Of a stretch of 64,000 bases of DNA, positions 42,183 to 51,699 are shown piece by piece. Both the position numbers and the translations under genes were made by a program. The notes under the pieces were generated by a model. That model ran no database searches. It was given only the letters and a program-made list of their open reading frames with translations, and was not told where the DNA came from. The stretch is from Scytonema sp035967975. Lineage in GTDB: Bacteria; Cyanobacteriota; Cyanobacteriia; Cyanobacteriales; Nostocaceae. Positions within the stretch are counted from its first letter, which is position 1. Each line of letters starts with the position of its first letter. The stretch covers positions 1 to 64,000 of the forward strand of contig JAWQFQ010000019.1 in assembly GCA_035967975.1 (NCBI GenBank), in the 5' to 3' direction.

Positions 42183-43003
42183 TTAACCAACTCATCTAAT
42201 TCTTTCTGCATTTGCGTATAAACTAAGTCATAACACTTATCTACATAGTTACGATTTTTAGACGCTTCCTTACCATACCAATCAAAAACAATTGGAGAGC
42301 AAACACGGGTATGAATTTGTATCGGTAAAGGAAAATTAGGCAAAGGACCGATACCCAAGCCCCAAGGTAAACCTAGATATATAGGAAACACCTTTGGGTC
42401 CATACCATACAACCACGGTAATCCCCACTCATGTAATTGTTTTGCGATATCATAAAAATCACCCAAAACAATCAAGGTATCATGAGCACCCATAGAAATA
42501 ACGGGAATAATAGGAACTTCTTGTCTTAAAGCCAGTTTTATAAAACCTTTATGACCTGCAAAATGAATTTTATATCGTTGGCTATGAGGACGAAACATAT
42601 CATACTGTCCGCCAGGATAGACTAACACACTAGCACCTTTGTCAAAGGCAGCGTTAGCCATTTTCGGATGTGCGACAATGGCTCCAGCTTTTTGGGCGAG
42701 TTTAGATGTTTCAGGGCTTATCTTCCAAGCATAGGGATGCATCAAACCATACACCAAACGATGAGTTCCAAAGCGGCGGAACCAATCATATGTCATCATA
42801 TGTAAATCGGGAGAAGCCATCCCGCCATTATGAGAGCCCACTAGCAACACTTGTCCTTCTGTCGGAATATGGTGCCAACCATCAGTTTTGACTCGAAAGT
42901 AGTACCGATAAAACCAATCTAATATAGGCATTAATGCCTCAATGAATTTTGGATCTCGTTCTTCTAAAGACCATCCTGGTAACGATTGATTTTGCTTGTC
43001 CAT
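42170..43003 (-). CDS. Lysophospholipid/diacylglycerol acyltransferase-like protein
   Basis: The 277-residue protein contains 'VLLVGSHNGGMASPDLHMMT' and 'GASVLVYPGGQYDMFRPHSQ', which match the PlsC-like acyltransferase fold. The spacing is His-x7-Asp rather than the classic His-x4-Asp, as happens in some divergent branches. Residues 'YPGGQ' take the place of the 'FPEGTR' glycerophosphate-binding block. It probably acylates a lipid at the membrane. The C-terminal 'KDSG' and the stop come from heptamer repeats. Confidence 0.75.
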   Translation of the reverse strand: MDKQNQSLPGWSLEERDPKFIEALMPILDWFYRYYFRVKTDGWHHIPTEGQVLLVGSHNGGMASPDLHMMTYDWFRRFGTHRLVYGLMHPYAWKISPETSKLAQKAGAIVAHPKMANAAFDKGASVLVYPGGQYDMFRPHSQRYKIHFAGHKGFIKLALRQEVPIIPVISMGAHDTLIVLGDFYDIAKQLHEWGLPWLYGMDPKVFPIYLGLPWGLGIGPLPNFPLPIQIHTRVCSPIVFDWYGKEASKNRNYVDKCYDLVYTQMQKELDELVKDSG

Positions 43004-43077
43004 AGATTATTCGTTTCCATAGAAACCTAATTATGGTGTTAATATAACGTATCGTTATTCACAAAAGATAAGACATT

Positions 43078-43755
43078 ATGAAAATCTTACTCGTTGAGGA
43101 TGATGAACGCATAGCCAAACCAGTTGCTGAAGACTTGAAATATCAAAATTACGTTGTAGATGTAGCCAATGACGGAATTCAGGGATGGGAATATACCCAA
43201 ACGACTCAATATGACCTCATTTTACTAGATTTGATGCTATCTGGATTAGATGGAATTACTTTATGTAAGCGATTGCGTGCTGCTAAATATAATACTCTTA
43301 TCATTATGTTAACGGCAAGAGATACCACAGCAGATAAAGTCATTGGATTAGATGCAGGGGCTGATGATTATTTAGTGAAACCTTTTGAATTAGAAGAATT
43401 AGCTGCACGAATTAGAGCTTTATTTCGGAGAATTCCAGAAACTTATCAACCTATTTTAGTTCATGGAGGTTTACAACTCGACCCTAGTAGCTGTCAGGTA
43501 AGTTATCAGGGAAATATAATCTCCTTAACTCCAAAGGAATATATGCTTTTAGAATGCTTTATGAGAAAGCCGAATCAGGTTTTTAATCGGTCTACTTTGT
43601 TGGATAAATTGTGGCAAATGGATAAATTTTCTGGAGAAGACACCGTTAAAACGCACATAAAAAATTTGAGAAAAAAACTTAAAGATGCTGGATGCTTTGG
43701 TAATTCTATTGAAACAGTGTATGGAATTGGGTATCGATTGAATAATGATTTATAA
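43078..43755 (+). CDS. OmpR-family response regulator
   Basis: The 225-residue protein has a receiver domain with Asp51 ('LILLDLMLSG') and Lys in 'VKPF', and a winged-helix DNA-binding domain ('LTPKEYMLLECFMRKPNQVF', 'VKTHIKNLRKKL', 'ETVYGIGYRL'). It overlaps the kinase gene by 11 bases and is its partner. It resembles RppA-type regulators of cyanobacteria. Confidence 0.9.
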   Translation: MKILLVEDDERIAKPVAEDLKYQNYVVDVANDGIQGWEYTQTTQYDLILLDLMLSGLDGITLCKRLRAAKYNTLIIMLTARDTTADKVIGLDAGADDYLVKPFELEELAARIRALFRRIPETYQPILVHGGLQLDPSSCQVSYQGNIISLTPKEYMLLECFMRKPNQVFNRSTLLDKLWQMDKFSGEDTVKTHIKNLRKKLKDAGCFGNSIETVYGIGYRLNNDL

Positions 43756-45004
43756 AATTAAAAATATTTCAATTTTTCAGAAAATTAGGTATAGAATCCT
43801 CCTATCTTATATGCTGGTTTTAGCATCTATTTTAGGAGTTTTTGCATTTGCGGTGCGTATTTTTTTTACTCGTAGTCTCACACAGGAATTGACCAATAAA
43901 CTAATTGATTTAGGAGAAGGTGCTGCTGCTAATGCAAGATTGGAAAAAGATGGTGTAAAAATTGAAAATGAATTTTCCATACAAGAAATTGTGGCTCAAC
44001 ATCAAGCATTGCAATGGTTTGATACAAAGGGTCATTTAATAGATCAACAGGGAACTGATGTTTTACAAGCACCTCTTTTTTCCAATCAAATGGTACAATT
44101 TCAAATAGAAAAAAATGCTATTCAAGCTGTAACTTTACCAATTATTGGGAGTGATGATGGTAAACTAATTGGGTATGTAAGAGCAAGCCAATCCCTAAAA
44201 GATTTTGAAAAAACTTTAAATCAATTAGACTGGGGTTTAGGTAGTGGCATTTTTATTGCATTACTTGTCAGTGGAGTGGGTGGAATTTGGCTTACTCGTC
44301 AATCAATGCAACCAATTGAGAAAAGTTTTCAAACACTGAAACAATTTACTGCTGATGCTTCCCATGAACTACGGAGCCCTTTAATGGTCATTAAAACGAA
44401 TGCAGCAGTAGCACTTAAGTATTCAGAAGGAATGAGAGAAGCGGATGCAGATAAATTTCAAGCTATTGTAAGTGCAAGCAACCAAATGTCTCGTCTCACG
44501 GAGGATTTACTATTATTAGCACGTACGAATAAAATTCCCAATTTCCAACGAGAAGTTGTGAACTTAGCGGACATTTTAGATACTTTAGTGCAGCAATATC
44601 AATTTCAAGCAGAAACTAAACAAATTAAGTTACAATCAGCATTAACTGAAAATTTATATCTATTAGGGGATTCTACACAACTTACCCGGCTTTTCAGCAA
44701 TTTAGTCGCCAATGCTATCTACTATACACCTAATGATGGCAAAGTTGAAATTAAAACAGGTTATGTTGGTTCTGATATTTATGTCAAAGTACAAGATACA
44801 GGTGTGGGAATTGCACCAGAGAATATTGAAAAAGTGTTTGATCGCTTTTGGCGAGCCGACCAATCTCGTTCATCCCATTCCGGTGGTTCTGGGTTAGGAT
44901 TAGCAATTGCTCAAGCTATAGCTGAAGCCCACGATGGACTTATTACTGTCACAAGTCAGTTGGGCGTTGGTAGTTGTTTCACAGTACGTCTACCAGCGAA
45001 ATGA
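43745..45004 (+). CDS. Membrane sensor histidine kinase
   Basis: The 419-residue protein has transmembrane helices at about 18-40 and 163-183 with a 120-residue sensor loop between them. HisKA has His207 in 'FTADASHELRSPLMVIK'. HATPase motifs are 'NLVANAIYYTP' and 'GSGLGLAI'. It follows and overlaps the regulator gene. The sensor loop has no recognised domain. Confidence 0.9.
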   Translation: MIYKIKNISIFQKIRYRILLSYMLVLASILGVFAFAVRIFFTRSLTQELTNKLIDLGEGAAANARLEKDGVKIENEFSIQEIVAQHQALQWFDTKGHLIDQQGTDVLQAPLFSNQMVQFQIEKNAIQAVTLPIIGSDDGKLIGYVRASQSLKDFEKTLNQLDWGLGSGIFIALLVSGVGGIWLTRQSMQPIEKSFQTLKQFTADASHELRSPLMVIKTNAAVALKYSEGMREADADKFQAIVSASNQMSRLTEDLLLLARTNKIPNFQREVVNLADILDTLVQQYQFQAETKQIKLQSALTENLYLLGDSTQLTRLFSNLVANAIYYTPNDGKVEIKTGYVGSDIYVKVQDTGVGIAPENIEKVFDRFWRADQSRSSHSGGSGLGLAIAQAIAEAHDGLITVTSQLGVGSCFTVRLPAK

Positions 45005-45102
45005 CTGTTGGACGTAATTATGGACAGAAATGGTAAATCTTCCCAAGTTCTTAACAACTTCTCGATAAAGTGGAGTCGTCAGCCAAATATCGACTTACAA
45101 CT

Positions 45103-45891
45103 ATGAGTTGTTCAACAAAAATCACACTCATTGTCTCATTGCTTGCTACTTCGGGAATGGCGAGTTTTATAAAAATGATTTCCTTTAGTAAACTCTCAGC
45201 GCCTGTTGCTATTATGCCCCAGCATGATAACAGTATCCTACACAGTCAAGCTAGAGATGGCGATCGCTACCATAATATAGAAAAATATAATTTAGCAACG
45301 GATAGTGAAACGAGGAAAAGCAACAAGTATTTTCCCGTCTCCTTAGGTAAAGTAAGTCAATACAGTAGAACTGTCTACAATACAGCTAAAAACAAGGACT
45401 GGGATGACACTACCACTAATGTCTTTTTACTGGAAAAGGCTGTCAAAAGTCTAGGTCGTGAAGTTAAGGACAATAAAACGGAAGTAGCAAGGCTAAACTT
45501 TAAAATAGAATTGCTTAAAATCGCTATGATGGCAAGAAATGGACCATCTGTAATGCACGATATAAATCAGGTATTTTTGATAACTGATAGAATGTCTGTG
45601 CAATTTCAACCAAAAATTCCTGTAGATGTTTTACTACTTGAGTATTACGGACGCGAGTTAGAAATTTGGGCTCCCACGGGAAACAAAGCTTGGTTACACA
45701 AAACAGCTAAGAATATGGGTCATACTTGGAAAACAGCGCGTCCTTACGTTGTCGCTAGTGGAGGAACAGCCCAAGCACGGAACTTTGATAGCTTGGTTAA
45801 TCGTGTTGAAGTGGCTTCATCAGCTAGTGAATATGAAAGCCTTGCAACATCTGTACTGAATAAGGTAGATAATATTAAGAAACTTTTTTAA
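45103..45891 (+). CDS. Uncharacterised exported protein
   Basis: ATG 45103 gives 'MSCSTKITLIVSLLATSGMA', a plausible signal or membrane anchor; an in-frame GTG lies at 45070. The remaining 240 residues are mainly helical ('LLEKAVKSLGREVKDNKTEV', 'LEYYGRELEIWAPTGNKAWL') without a known motif. It lies about 100 bases after the kinase gene in the same direction and could be its target or accessory factor. Confidence 0.6.
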   Translation: MSCSTKITLIVSLLATSGMASFIKMISFSKLSAPVAIMPQHDNSILHSQARDGDRYHNIEKYNLATDSETRKSNKYFPVSLGKVSQYSRTVYNTAKNKDWDDTTTNVFLLEKAVKSLGREVKDNKTEVARLNFKIELLKIAMMARNGPSVMHDINQVFLITDRMSVQFQPKIPVDVLLLEYYGRELEIWAPTGNKAWLHKTAKNMGHTWKTARPYVVASGGTAQARNFDSLVNRVEVASSASEYESLATSVLNKVDNIKKLF

Positions 45892-46482
45892 AAAAACTAT
45901 AGTCGTCTTAAATCATTTATCGAATGGACTGCGATTGGTAGTTACAATTGTGGTGATTGTTCCCTTAGAAGTTCGCGTTTTACTTTACTCAGTTATAGAA
46001 ATTGTAACTCTCATCAGCTAATGAAGCAACTGTTAGATCACAAGTAATATCTAATATTAGTAACTACACTGCTGTGTTTATTGTGCAAAGCCCTTGTTCA
46101 ATACGGAGGTCTAATCTACCTGAGTTATGAAAAGCTCTTACATAATTCTGAATAAGAGCTTTTCATTGCAAAACGTTATGCCCGAAGGAATACTTGTTCA
46201 AGATTGTTCACTTCAGCAACTAATGAAGCCGACAGCAGATTGTATTCAGTCGGGGAATTTGCAGTATTTAAAAGTGCAATCAACGTATCCTCAAGTGTTT
46301 GAACTTGAACAGAACTACTTTTAGATTGGACAGAAGGGCGCAGATCGTGCCAAATTTGCGTAATCTTATCAGCAATGTCCTTAAGTTTAACGAGTTTTTC
46401 TCGTAGAAAAGACTGATTTTTCGTTGAGCAAAGTCGAAGAAACCGGGTTTTTAGGATTTCTGTACCGACGTTCTAGGGTTTC
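45892..46482. other. Spacer with a hairpin and a CCGGGTTT repeat
   Basis: TGAAAAGCTCTTA at 46126 pairs with TAAGAGCTTTTCA ending at 46166. An ORF starting within it (46127-46324) has no ribosome site and is not accepted. A GAAACCGGGTTTTTA half-palindrome lies at 46439-46453. Confidence 0.5.
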
Positions 46483-47940
46483 TTAATAGAAGAATTCGCG
46501 CCTCTGATTAGAGATAAATCTTGCAGATTGTTCAGACAAATTTGCTCCTGCTAGTTGATGCAGCTTTCTATAAATAGATACCGGGTGCTTGAACAAGCTG
46601 TATGCTTTCACCTTCTTCATCGGTATGAGGGATCGATAGAGGTCAAGCATTTGAGTAGCAGCTACAGTAAAGCTAAATCGTGTCCTTACCCAATGCTGCC
46701 CTGCTAGTCCATAGAAGTGCCAACGGCTAGAGTTCACTAGAGCATCCCAAATGCCGGTTGCTAGAGCATCTGGGTTAAAAGGAAGCACCAGTAATCCAGT
46801 TTGACCATGTCTTACCACATAGCGCAGTTCACCTATAGCACTGGCAATGACGGGTGTTCCCGATGCCATGGATTCAAGCGAAACCGAGCCAGATGTTTCG
46901 TAATAACTAGGCACTACACAGACGTTTGCAGCAGCGTAATAAGCAGGCAAATATGATCTAGGCACTATTCCAGTAAAAACAATATGTTTATCCAGGTCGA
47001 ACTGCTTCACTAAGGCTCTAATATACTGTTGTTGCTGTAAGTCCATCTCATCTTCACTGTTGTCGCTCACTAGGTAAAGTTGGAAAGATTTTGGCAAAAA
47101 CGTACAGGCTCTGATAAGCGTTTCAATGCCTTTGAAAGGAGCAAACGGTCCTACATACAAAATCAAACGAGTGTCTGGTGAAACGCCCAATTTTTGGCGA
47201 GCAGCTGCTGGTGAGAGTATCTCAAAGGGTTGAGTATTTATGCCATGAGGCACTACCTTGATCTGCCCACTAACAGAGATCATCTGGCGCAAATATGCTA
47301 CTTCCTGAGGGCTCCCAGCAACAACACAATCAGCTTGTGCTATGCACATCCGCTCTACACTCTGACGAATTGACGTAATTGTAGTGGTTTCTAGCCACAA
47401 ATACTTCAGAGCAGCGATCGCCCAGCTAGTATGTACAAGTGGTATACCCAGTTGATTCTTCAGTTGTAGCCCTATCCAACCAGAGAGCCAATCGCTTGTT
47501 TGAAACAGCACGTAATTTCGCTTGAATTGACGCTGAAATGCTAACCAGGCACTGACAAATGATGGAATATAGTCTAGCAGTTGAGTATGGGGAATTGCCA
47601 TGACCGGACCTGCAGTTAAACAAATTGTACGCAATCCCAATCGATGTTCAACAATTTCAGGCTGATCGGGATGTTCACGACGGATAAAAATATCGACCTG
47701 GCACCCCTGTTCAACCAGCCCTAACGCTAGTTGATGCAGGTAAAGGGCTTGTCGGTTCATTCCGTAACTGCCATCTTCAAATCTAAAGTCACCTAAAACG
47801 GAAAAGAAAGCGTAAACTTGTTTATCAGCCAGGGCGATCGCAGTATTCACTGCAGGACTGAATTCCAGATTGCAAAAAGGGTCACATTGTGGGGTAGTCG
47901 TCATTTTTATAGCACCTTTAAATTCGATTGGTGTAGACAA
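46483..47940 (-). CDS. GT4-family glycosyltransferase (sucrose-synthase-like layout)
   Basis: The 485-residue protein has 'SVLGDFRFEDGSYGMNRQAL' in the N-terminal domain. The C-terminal domain has 'LILYVGPFAPFKGIETLIRA' and 'YYETSGSVSLESMASGTPVI', the E-x7-E nucleotide-sugar site of GT-B family 4 enzymes. The donor and acceptor are unknown. The first 12 residues may not be translated, since a second ATG at residue 13 ('MTTTPQCDPF') is possible. The gene stands alone. Confidence 0.85.
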   Translation of the reverse strand: MSTPIEFKGAIKMTTTPQCDPFCNLEFSPAVNTAIALADKQVYAFFSVLGDFRFEDGSYGMNRQALYLHQLALGLVEQGCQVDIFIRREHPDQPEIVEHRLGLRTICLTAGPVMAIPHTQLLDYIPSFVSAWLAFQRQFKRNYVLFQTSDWLSGWIGLQLKNQLGIPLVHTSWAIAALKYLWLETTTITSIRQSVERMCIAQADCVVAGSPQEVAYLRQMISVSGQIKVVPHGINTQPFEILSPAAARQKLGVSPDTRLILYVGPFAPFKGIETLIRACTFLPKSFQLYLVSDNSEDEMDLQQQQYIRALVKQFDLDKHIVFTGIVPRSYLPAYYAAANVCVVPSYYETSGSVSLESMASGTPVIASAIGELRYVVRHGQTGLLVLPFNPDALATGIWDALVNSSRWHFYGLAGQHWVRTRFSFTVAATQMLDLYRSLIPMKKVKAYSLFKHPVSIYRKLHQLAGANLSEQSARFISNQRREFFY

Positions 47941-48446
47941 ATCGAGACTGATTTATCACTTAATAACTGTGATTCAATGATGAATTTTCATGACCTCGGT
48001 ATACAGCCAGCTTTGGCAACTTCGTATAAGTAGGTGGGTGATAAAAAACAGAACTATGTAAATAAATGTCAAATCTTTGTATTCCTTTCTTAGTTGCGCT
48101 TTAACGCCAAAGCGTAACGTAACTGACGAACATAGTCATGATTATTTACACCGACTTACTTGGAGCGTATGTATTAAACCCTTACCTATTGAGAATACTC
48201 GGTAGAAGTTGAGATTCTTGATAGAAAGTGTGCAGAAGTTATGCAGATTGTTTAATCTTTATAGCGATTCCCATTTTGGTGCGGTACACCGAAAAAAGAA
48301 TTAACTGTAGCCTGTAGCAGATGAACACAGATAGAGTTGTACTTCAGCAGGTTAGGAAAGGCTATAATATGGGTTTCTAATTTTCGCTGATCCGAATAGT
48401 ATTGGAAACACTCTTCCCCGCACACTCCAGATTTCTTTAAAAATTA
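47941..48446. other. Spacer with inverted copies of two repeats
   Basis: AGTTGCGCTTTAACGCCAAA near 48093 is related to the core of the palindrome at 8016. TAGCGATTCCCATTTTGGTG with GCAGATGAACACAGATA (48261-48330) is an inverted relative of 27240-27325. No gene is visible. Confidence 0.55.
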
Positions 48447-49121
48447 CTAAACCTGTTTGAGGCGGTAGCCGACACTATGTACAGTTTCAATCAAATCCTC
48501 TGGTGCTCCTGCCTCTTTGAGTTTATGACGTAAGCCACGAATGTGCGACCTCACGGTTTCTTCGCTAGGAGCATCATCCAACGACCAGACACGCTCGATA
48601 ATCCTTGATCGACTCAATACTCGCCGACCATTTGAGATTAATAATTCCAGGAGGGCGTATTCTTTGGGAGTTAGAATGACTAGCTGGTTTCCATAAATCG
48701 CTTCATGAGTACTCGCGTTTAAAAGCAAGCTCCCCCAACTGATACTAGGTGATTCTATAGTACTCCCCCGTCGTAACAGAGCTCGTACCCGTGCCATCAA
48801 TTCAGGCATTTCAAATGGCTTTACCATGTAGTCATCAGCACCTGCATCTAAACCCATTACTTTGTCAGAAAGCATATCACGGGCGGTTAACATGAGTACA
48901 GGAAGTTTGGTATTCTGCGATCGCAGCCGCTGGCAAAAATTGATCCCATTTAACCTGGGTAAAGTTACATCCAGCACAATTAAGTCATAATCTGCTGCTC
49001 GTACCCAGTCCCAGGCAGCTTCTCCATCCTGGGCTATATCTACCACATATTGACAAGTGATGAGTGCCTCTTGCAGCATTGCTGCTAATCGAAGATCGTC
49101 TTCTACGACTAAAATACGCAT
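48447..49121 (-). CDS. OmpR-family response regulator
   Basis: The 224-residue protein has Asp51 in 'LIVLDVTLPRLNG', Lys in 'MVKPFEMPEL', and a winged helix ('LTPKEYALLELLISNGRRVL', 'VRSHIRGLRHKL', 'ETVHSVGYRL'). It diverges from the CHASE3 kinase gene at 49239, with which it probably pairs across the 117-bp spacer. Confidence 0.9.
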   Translation of the reverse strand: MRILVVEDDLRLAAMLQEALITCQYVVDIAQDGEAAWDWVRAADYDLIVLDVTLPRLNGINFCQRLRSQNTKLPVLMLTARDMLSDKVMGLDAGADDYMVKPFEMPELMARVRALLRRGSTIESPSISWGSLLLNASTHEAIYGNQLVILTPKEYALLELLISNGRRVLSRSRIIERVWSLDDAPSEETVRSHIRGLRHKLKEAGAPEDLIETVHSVGYRLKQV

Positions 49122-49238
49122 TATCTGATACTCCTAACTCATGACGAGAGGAATTTTGTCATCATTAGCCGATAGATGACATTTTAGCCTGAGTGTTCAA
49201 ATCATGTTGGGTCTGACTTCAGCACTAATGGAGCTTCT

Positions 49239-50642
49239 ATGAATTTATCCGTGGAAAAAAAATGGATTATTGGGGGATTTAGCTTAGCAATGTTGCTGAC
49301 AGGATTTTCTGGGTATGTATCCTATCTCAATGCGGCTCAGTTGCATAAAAGCACAATCAAAGTGGAACAAGTTCATAGGATTCTAACCAGCATGACCGAT
49401 ATCATGTCCATAGTTTTGGATGTAGAATTGCAACAGCGAAATTATCTTTTATACGGCGACAAAGAAGAATTAGCTCGATATAACACGGCAATTCAAACTC
49501 TCATTCTCAAGATTCATCAACTTCGTTTGAAGGTGGCTAACAACTCTCCCCAAGACCAGCCAGAATACCAACGGCTAATGACTCTAGAATCTTTGATGAC
49601 TCAGTGGCGATCGCTTTTTGCTCAAATAATACATATGTATCATAAGCATTCATCAGCGACACAAGTTCCTGATAAATTATGGCAACAGTATCAGCAAACT
49701 CGCACTAAAATACAGCAACTAGTTGCTGTATTGCAAACGAGCGAAGAACAGCAAATGCAGCAATGGATTGAACAAGATCAATCAAATCTTGCCTTGCGTC
49801 TGGTGATTGATTTACTTAGCACCTTTCTAAGCTTCATTGTTCTTTCTAGTCTGTTTGCATTGCATCATCGACAATTAGTGAAACGTCAGCAAGCAGAGAT
49901 AGAACGTCAGCAAGCAGAAGTTCAAAAGCGGATTCTGGTTCAGGAGAAGGAACTCAGTGAGCTCAAACTATGCTTTTTTTCAATGGCATCCCATGAATTT
50001 CGGACTCCTTTGAGTTTAATTTTAGGGTCTGCTCAACTACTGATGGAGGACACGCAAAACTGGAGCTTAGAGAAAAAACATACTAACCTGGAACGTATTC
50101 AATCTGCTGCTCGCATCATGAACCAATTACTGAGCGATATGCTCACCCTAACTAAAGCAGAAGTTGGACAACTGGAATTTGCTCCAGCCCTGATAGATGT
50201 AGAATCCTTTTGTCTAAATCTAATTGAAGATTTCCGGGTTTTGAACGAGCCGAACTATCAGATAGAATTTATCAGCTCAAGATATTGCGCTTCTGCTTAC
50301 TTAGATGAAAAATTACTATACTCAATTCTCAGTAATTTACTCTCTAATGCAATTAAATATTCACCTCAAGGAGGCACAATTCAATTTAGGTTAAGTTGCA
50401 CACGCCAGGAGATTATTTTTCAAGTCGAAGATCAAGGAATTGGCATTCCAGTAGACGCTCAACAAAACTTATATAAACCCTTCTATCGCGCAAATAATGT
50501 TGGAACGACAGTTGGTACAGGGCTAGGGCTAGCTGTCGTCAAAAAGTGTGTCGATCTACATCAAGGACAAGTTGAAGTAGACAGCAAAGTTGGAGTTGGT
50601 ACGACAGTGACAGTTCGTCTCCTCTTAACTTTTTCAAGATAG
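49239..50642 (+). CDS. CHASE3-domain sensor histidine kinase
   Basis: The 467-residue protein has a transmembrane helix at about 8-30, a CHASE3-type four-helix sensor (about 35-180, with 'DVELQQRNYLLYGDKEEL'), a second helix (186-207) and a coiled linker. HisKA has His252 in 'FFSMASHEFRTPLSLILG'. The ATPase has 'NLLSNAIKYSPQGG' and 'GTGLGLAVV'. It probably senses an external signal and phosphorylates the divergent regulator. Confidence 0.9.
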   Translation: MNLSVEKKWIIGGFSLAMLLTGFSGYVSYLNAAQLHKSTIKVEQVHRILTSMTDIMSIVLDVELQQRNYLLYGDKEELARYNTAIQTLILKIHQLRLKVANNSPQDQPEYQRLMTLESLMTQWRSLFAQIIHMYHKHSSATQVPDKLWQQYQQTRTKIQQLVAVLQTSEEQQMQQWIEQDQSNLALRLVIDLLSTFLSFIVLSSLFALHHRQLVKRQQAEIERQQAEVQKRILVQEKELSELKLCFFSMASHEFRTPLSLILGSAQLLMEDTQNWSLEKKHTNLERIQSAARIMNQLLSDMLTLTKAEVGQLEFAPALIDVESFCLNLIEDFRVLNEPNYQIEFISSRYCASAYLDEKLLYSILSNLLSNAIKYSPQGGTIQFRLSCTRQEIIFQVEDQGIGIPVDAQQNLYKPFYRANNVGTTVGTGLGLAVVKKCVDLHQGQVEVDSKVGVGTTVTVRLLLTFSR

Positions 50643-51145
50643 TAACTTGCGCTCACCTATACTCTGCAAAATAGAAAGTGCTATCTAATATATGGAATAT
50701 GTATGTAGGACGACAATTCCAACACTTGCTTCACTTTTCTTCTTGAGGTAGTCACTTTCAGCGCCAGGAAGTCCTACTTATGTGCAAACAGTCGCACCAT
50801 TGGCTTAACTCCTTTGGTTGTATCATCTGCAAAGTTCAGGTATTCGTTGATGCCAAAAGCGTCTTCCGTAGTTCGTAACAGAGAGTAGTGATTGTAAGGT
50901 GTGTGCCGTGGATTGAGATTCAACATTTCTGCTTTTCGAGTTCTTTACTTTTGTCTTCTATTGTAAAAATACAAGCACAGACTAGAAAAGATAGAAGTTG
51001 TGGCAAACTTACACCATGATGTTCAACATGATTTCCAGCAATTTCATAAGTTTGGACTAAATTCAACAGCAGGTAGAACATAAGTCAAAAGTCAAAAATG
51101 AACAATAGTAGTAAATTAGTATTATTTTGATTCTAGGTTTTAGTT
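50643..51145. other. Spacer holding a phosphoesterase remnant
   Basis: Apart from the minus-strand scrap at 50774-50926, it is AT-rich. A short AAGTCAAA repeat at about 51083-51098 lies before the DUF3172 gene. Confidence 0.5.
50774..50926 (-). pseudogene. C-terminal remnant of a phosphoesterase (PF04185-type)
   Basis: The 50-codon minus frame reads 'NPRHTPYNHYSLLRTTEDAF' then 'GINEYLNFADD' and ends 'RLFAHK'. 'YNHYSLLRTIEDAFGL' is the usual C-terminal signature of acid phosphatase/phosphoesterase proteins. All upstream parts are missing. Confidence 0.55.
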
Positions 51146-51649
51146 ATGATGCGTCAATCTCAATCATCTTCAAAAAAATCTAAATTTCTTCCTATCAATA
51201 CATGGATACTAGCGATTATTGGAGCAGCTTTAATGATTGGAGTTGTTATTGGTGTGAGCGTGAGTACTGTTGCCAATTCTAACCCAGATAATATCACGAC
51301 TAGCAACTATATTGATACTGCTGCACCTGATACTAATCTTTGTGTACAATATGGAGCAAGTGCAATTGTTACAGATGCTCGGATATTTGTAACTCTTAAC
51401 CCCTTTAGAGTTTATGTTTCGCAACCGCGTATGCAACCAGGATGCGTTCTACGTACTAGTGACTGGTCAATTCTGCAACAAAAAAATTTATTAACATCCG
51501 CACAAATAAACGAGTGTAAAAATAGCTTAAATACTTTTGGGTACACAGGCAAGTTAGAGAATTCACCACAAATTTCCTGCGTTTATCCCAATAACGCTGC
51601 AGGAAATCTCTTTGCTTCTCAAGTTCACGCTGCTACAACAGCGCCTTAA
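51146..51649 (+). CDS. DUF3172 domain protein
   Basis: The 167-residue protein has one N-terminal transmembrane helix ('WILAIIGAALMIGVVIGVSV', 20-39) and then 'YGASAIVTDARIFVTLNPFR', 'YVSQPRMQPGCVLR', 'NTFGYTGKLENSPQISCVYP'. These are the DUF3172 motifs, known mainly from cyanobacteria. Conserved Cys residues outside the membrane may form disulphides. The function is not known. Confidence 0.85.
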   Translation: MMRQSQSSSKKSKFLPINTWILAIIGAALMIGVVIGVSVSTVANSNPDNITTSNYIDTAAPDTNLCVQYGASAIVTDARIFVTLNPFRVYVSQPRMQPGCVLRTSDWSILQQKNLLTSAQINECKNSLNTFGYTGKLENSPQISCVYPNNAAGNLFASQVHAATTAP

Positions 51650-51699
51650 TCATACTTAATTTACTATAGGACGCCTATTTGATTTTTGAAAGCACCCAC

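Noticed and set aside
46127..46324. 65-codon ORF as a gene
   Set aside because: Its first codons are one arm of a hairpin and there is no ribosome site or recognisable domain.
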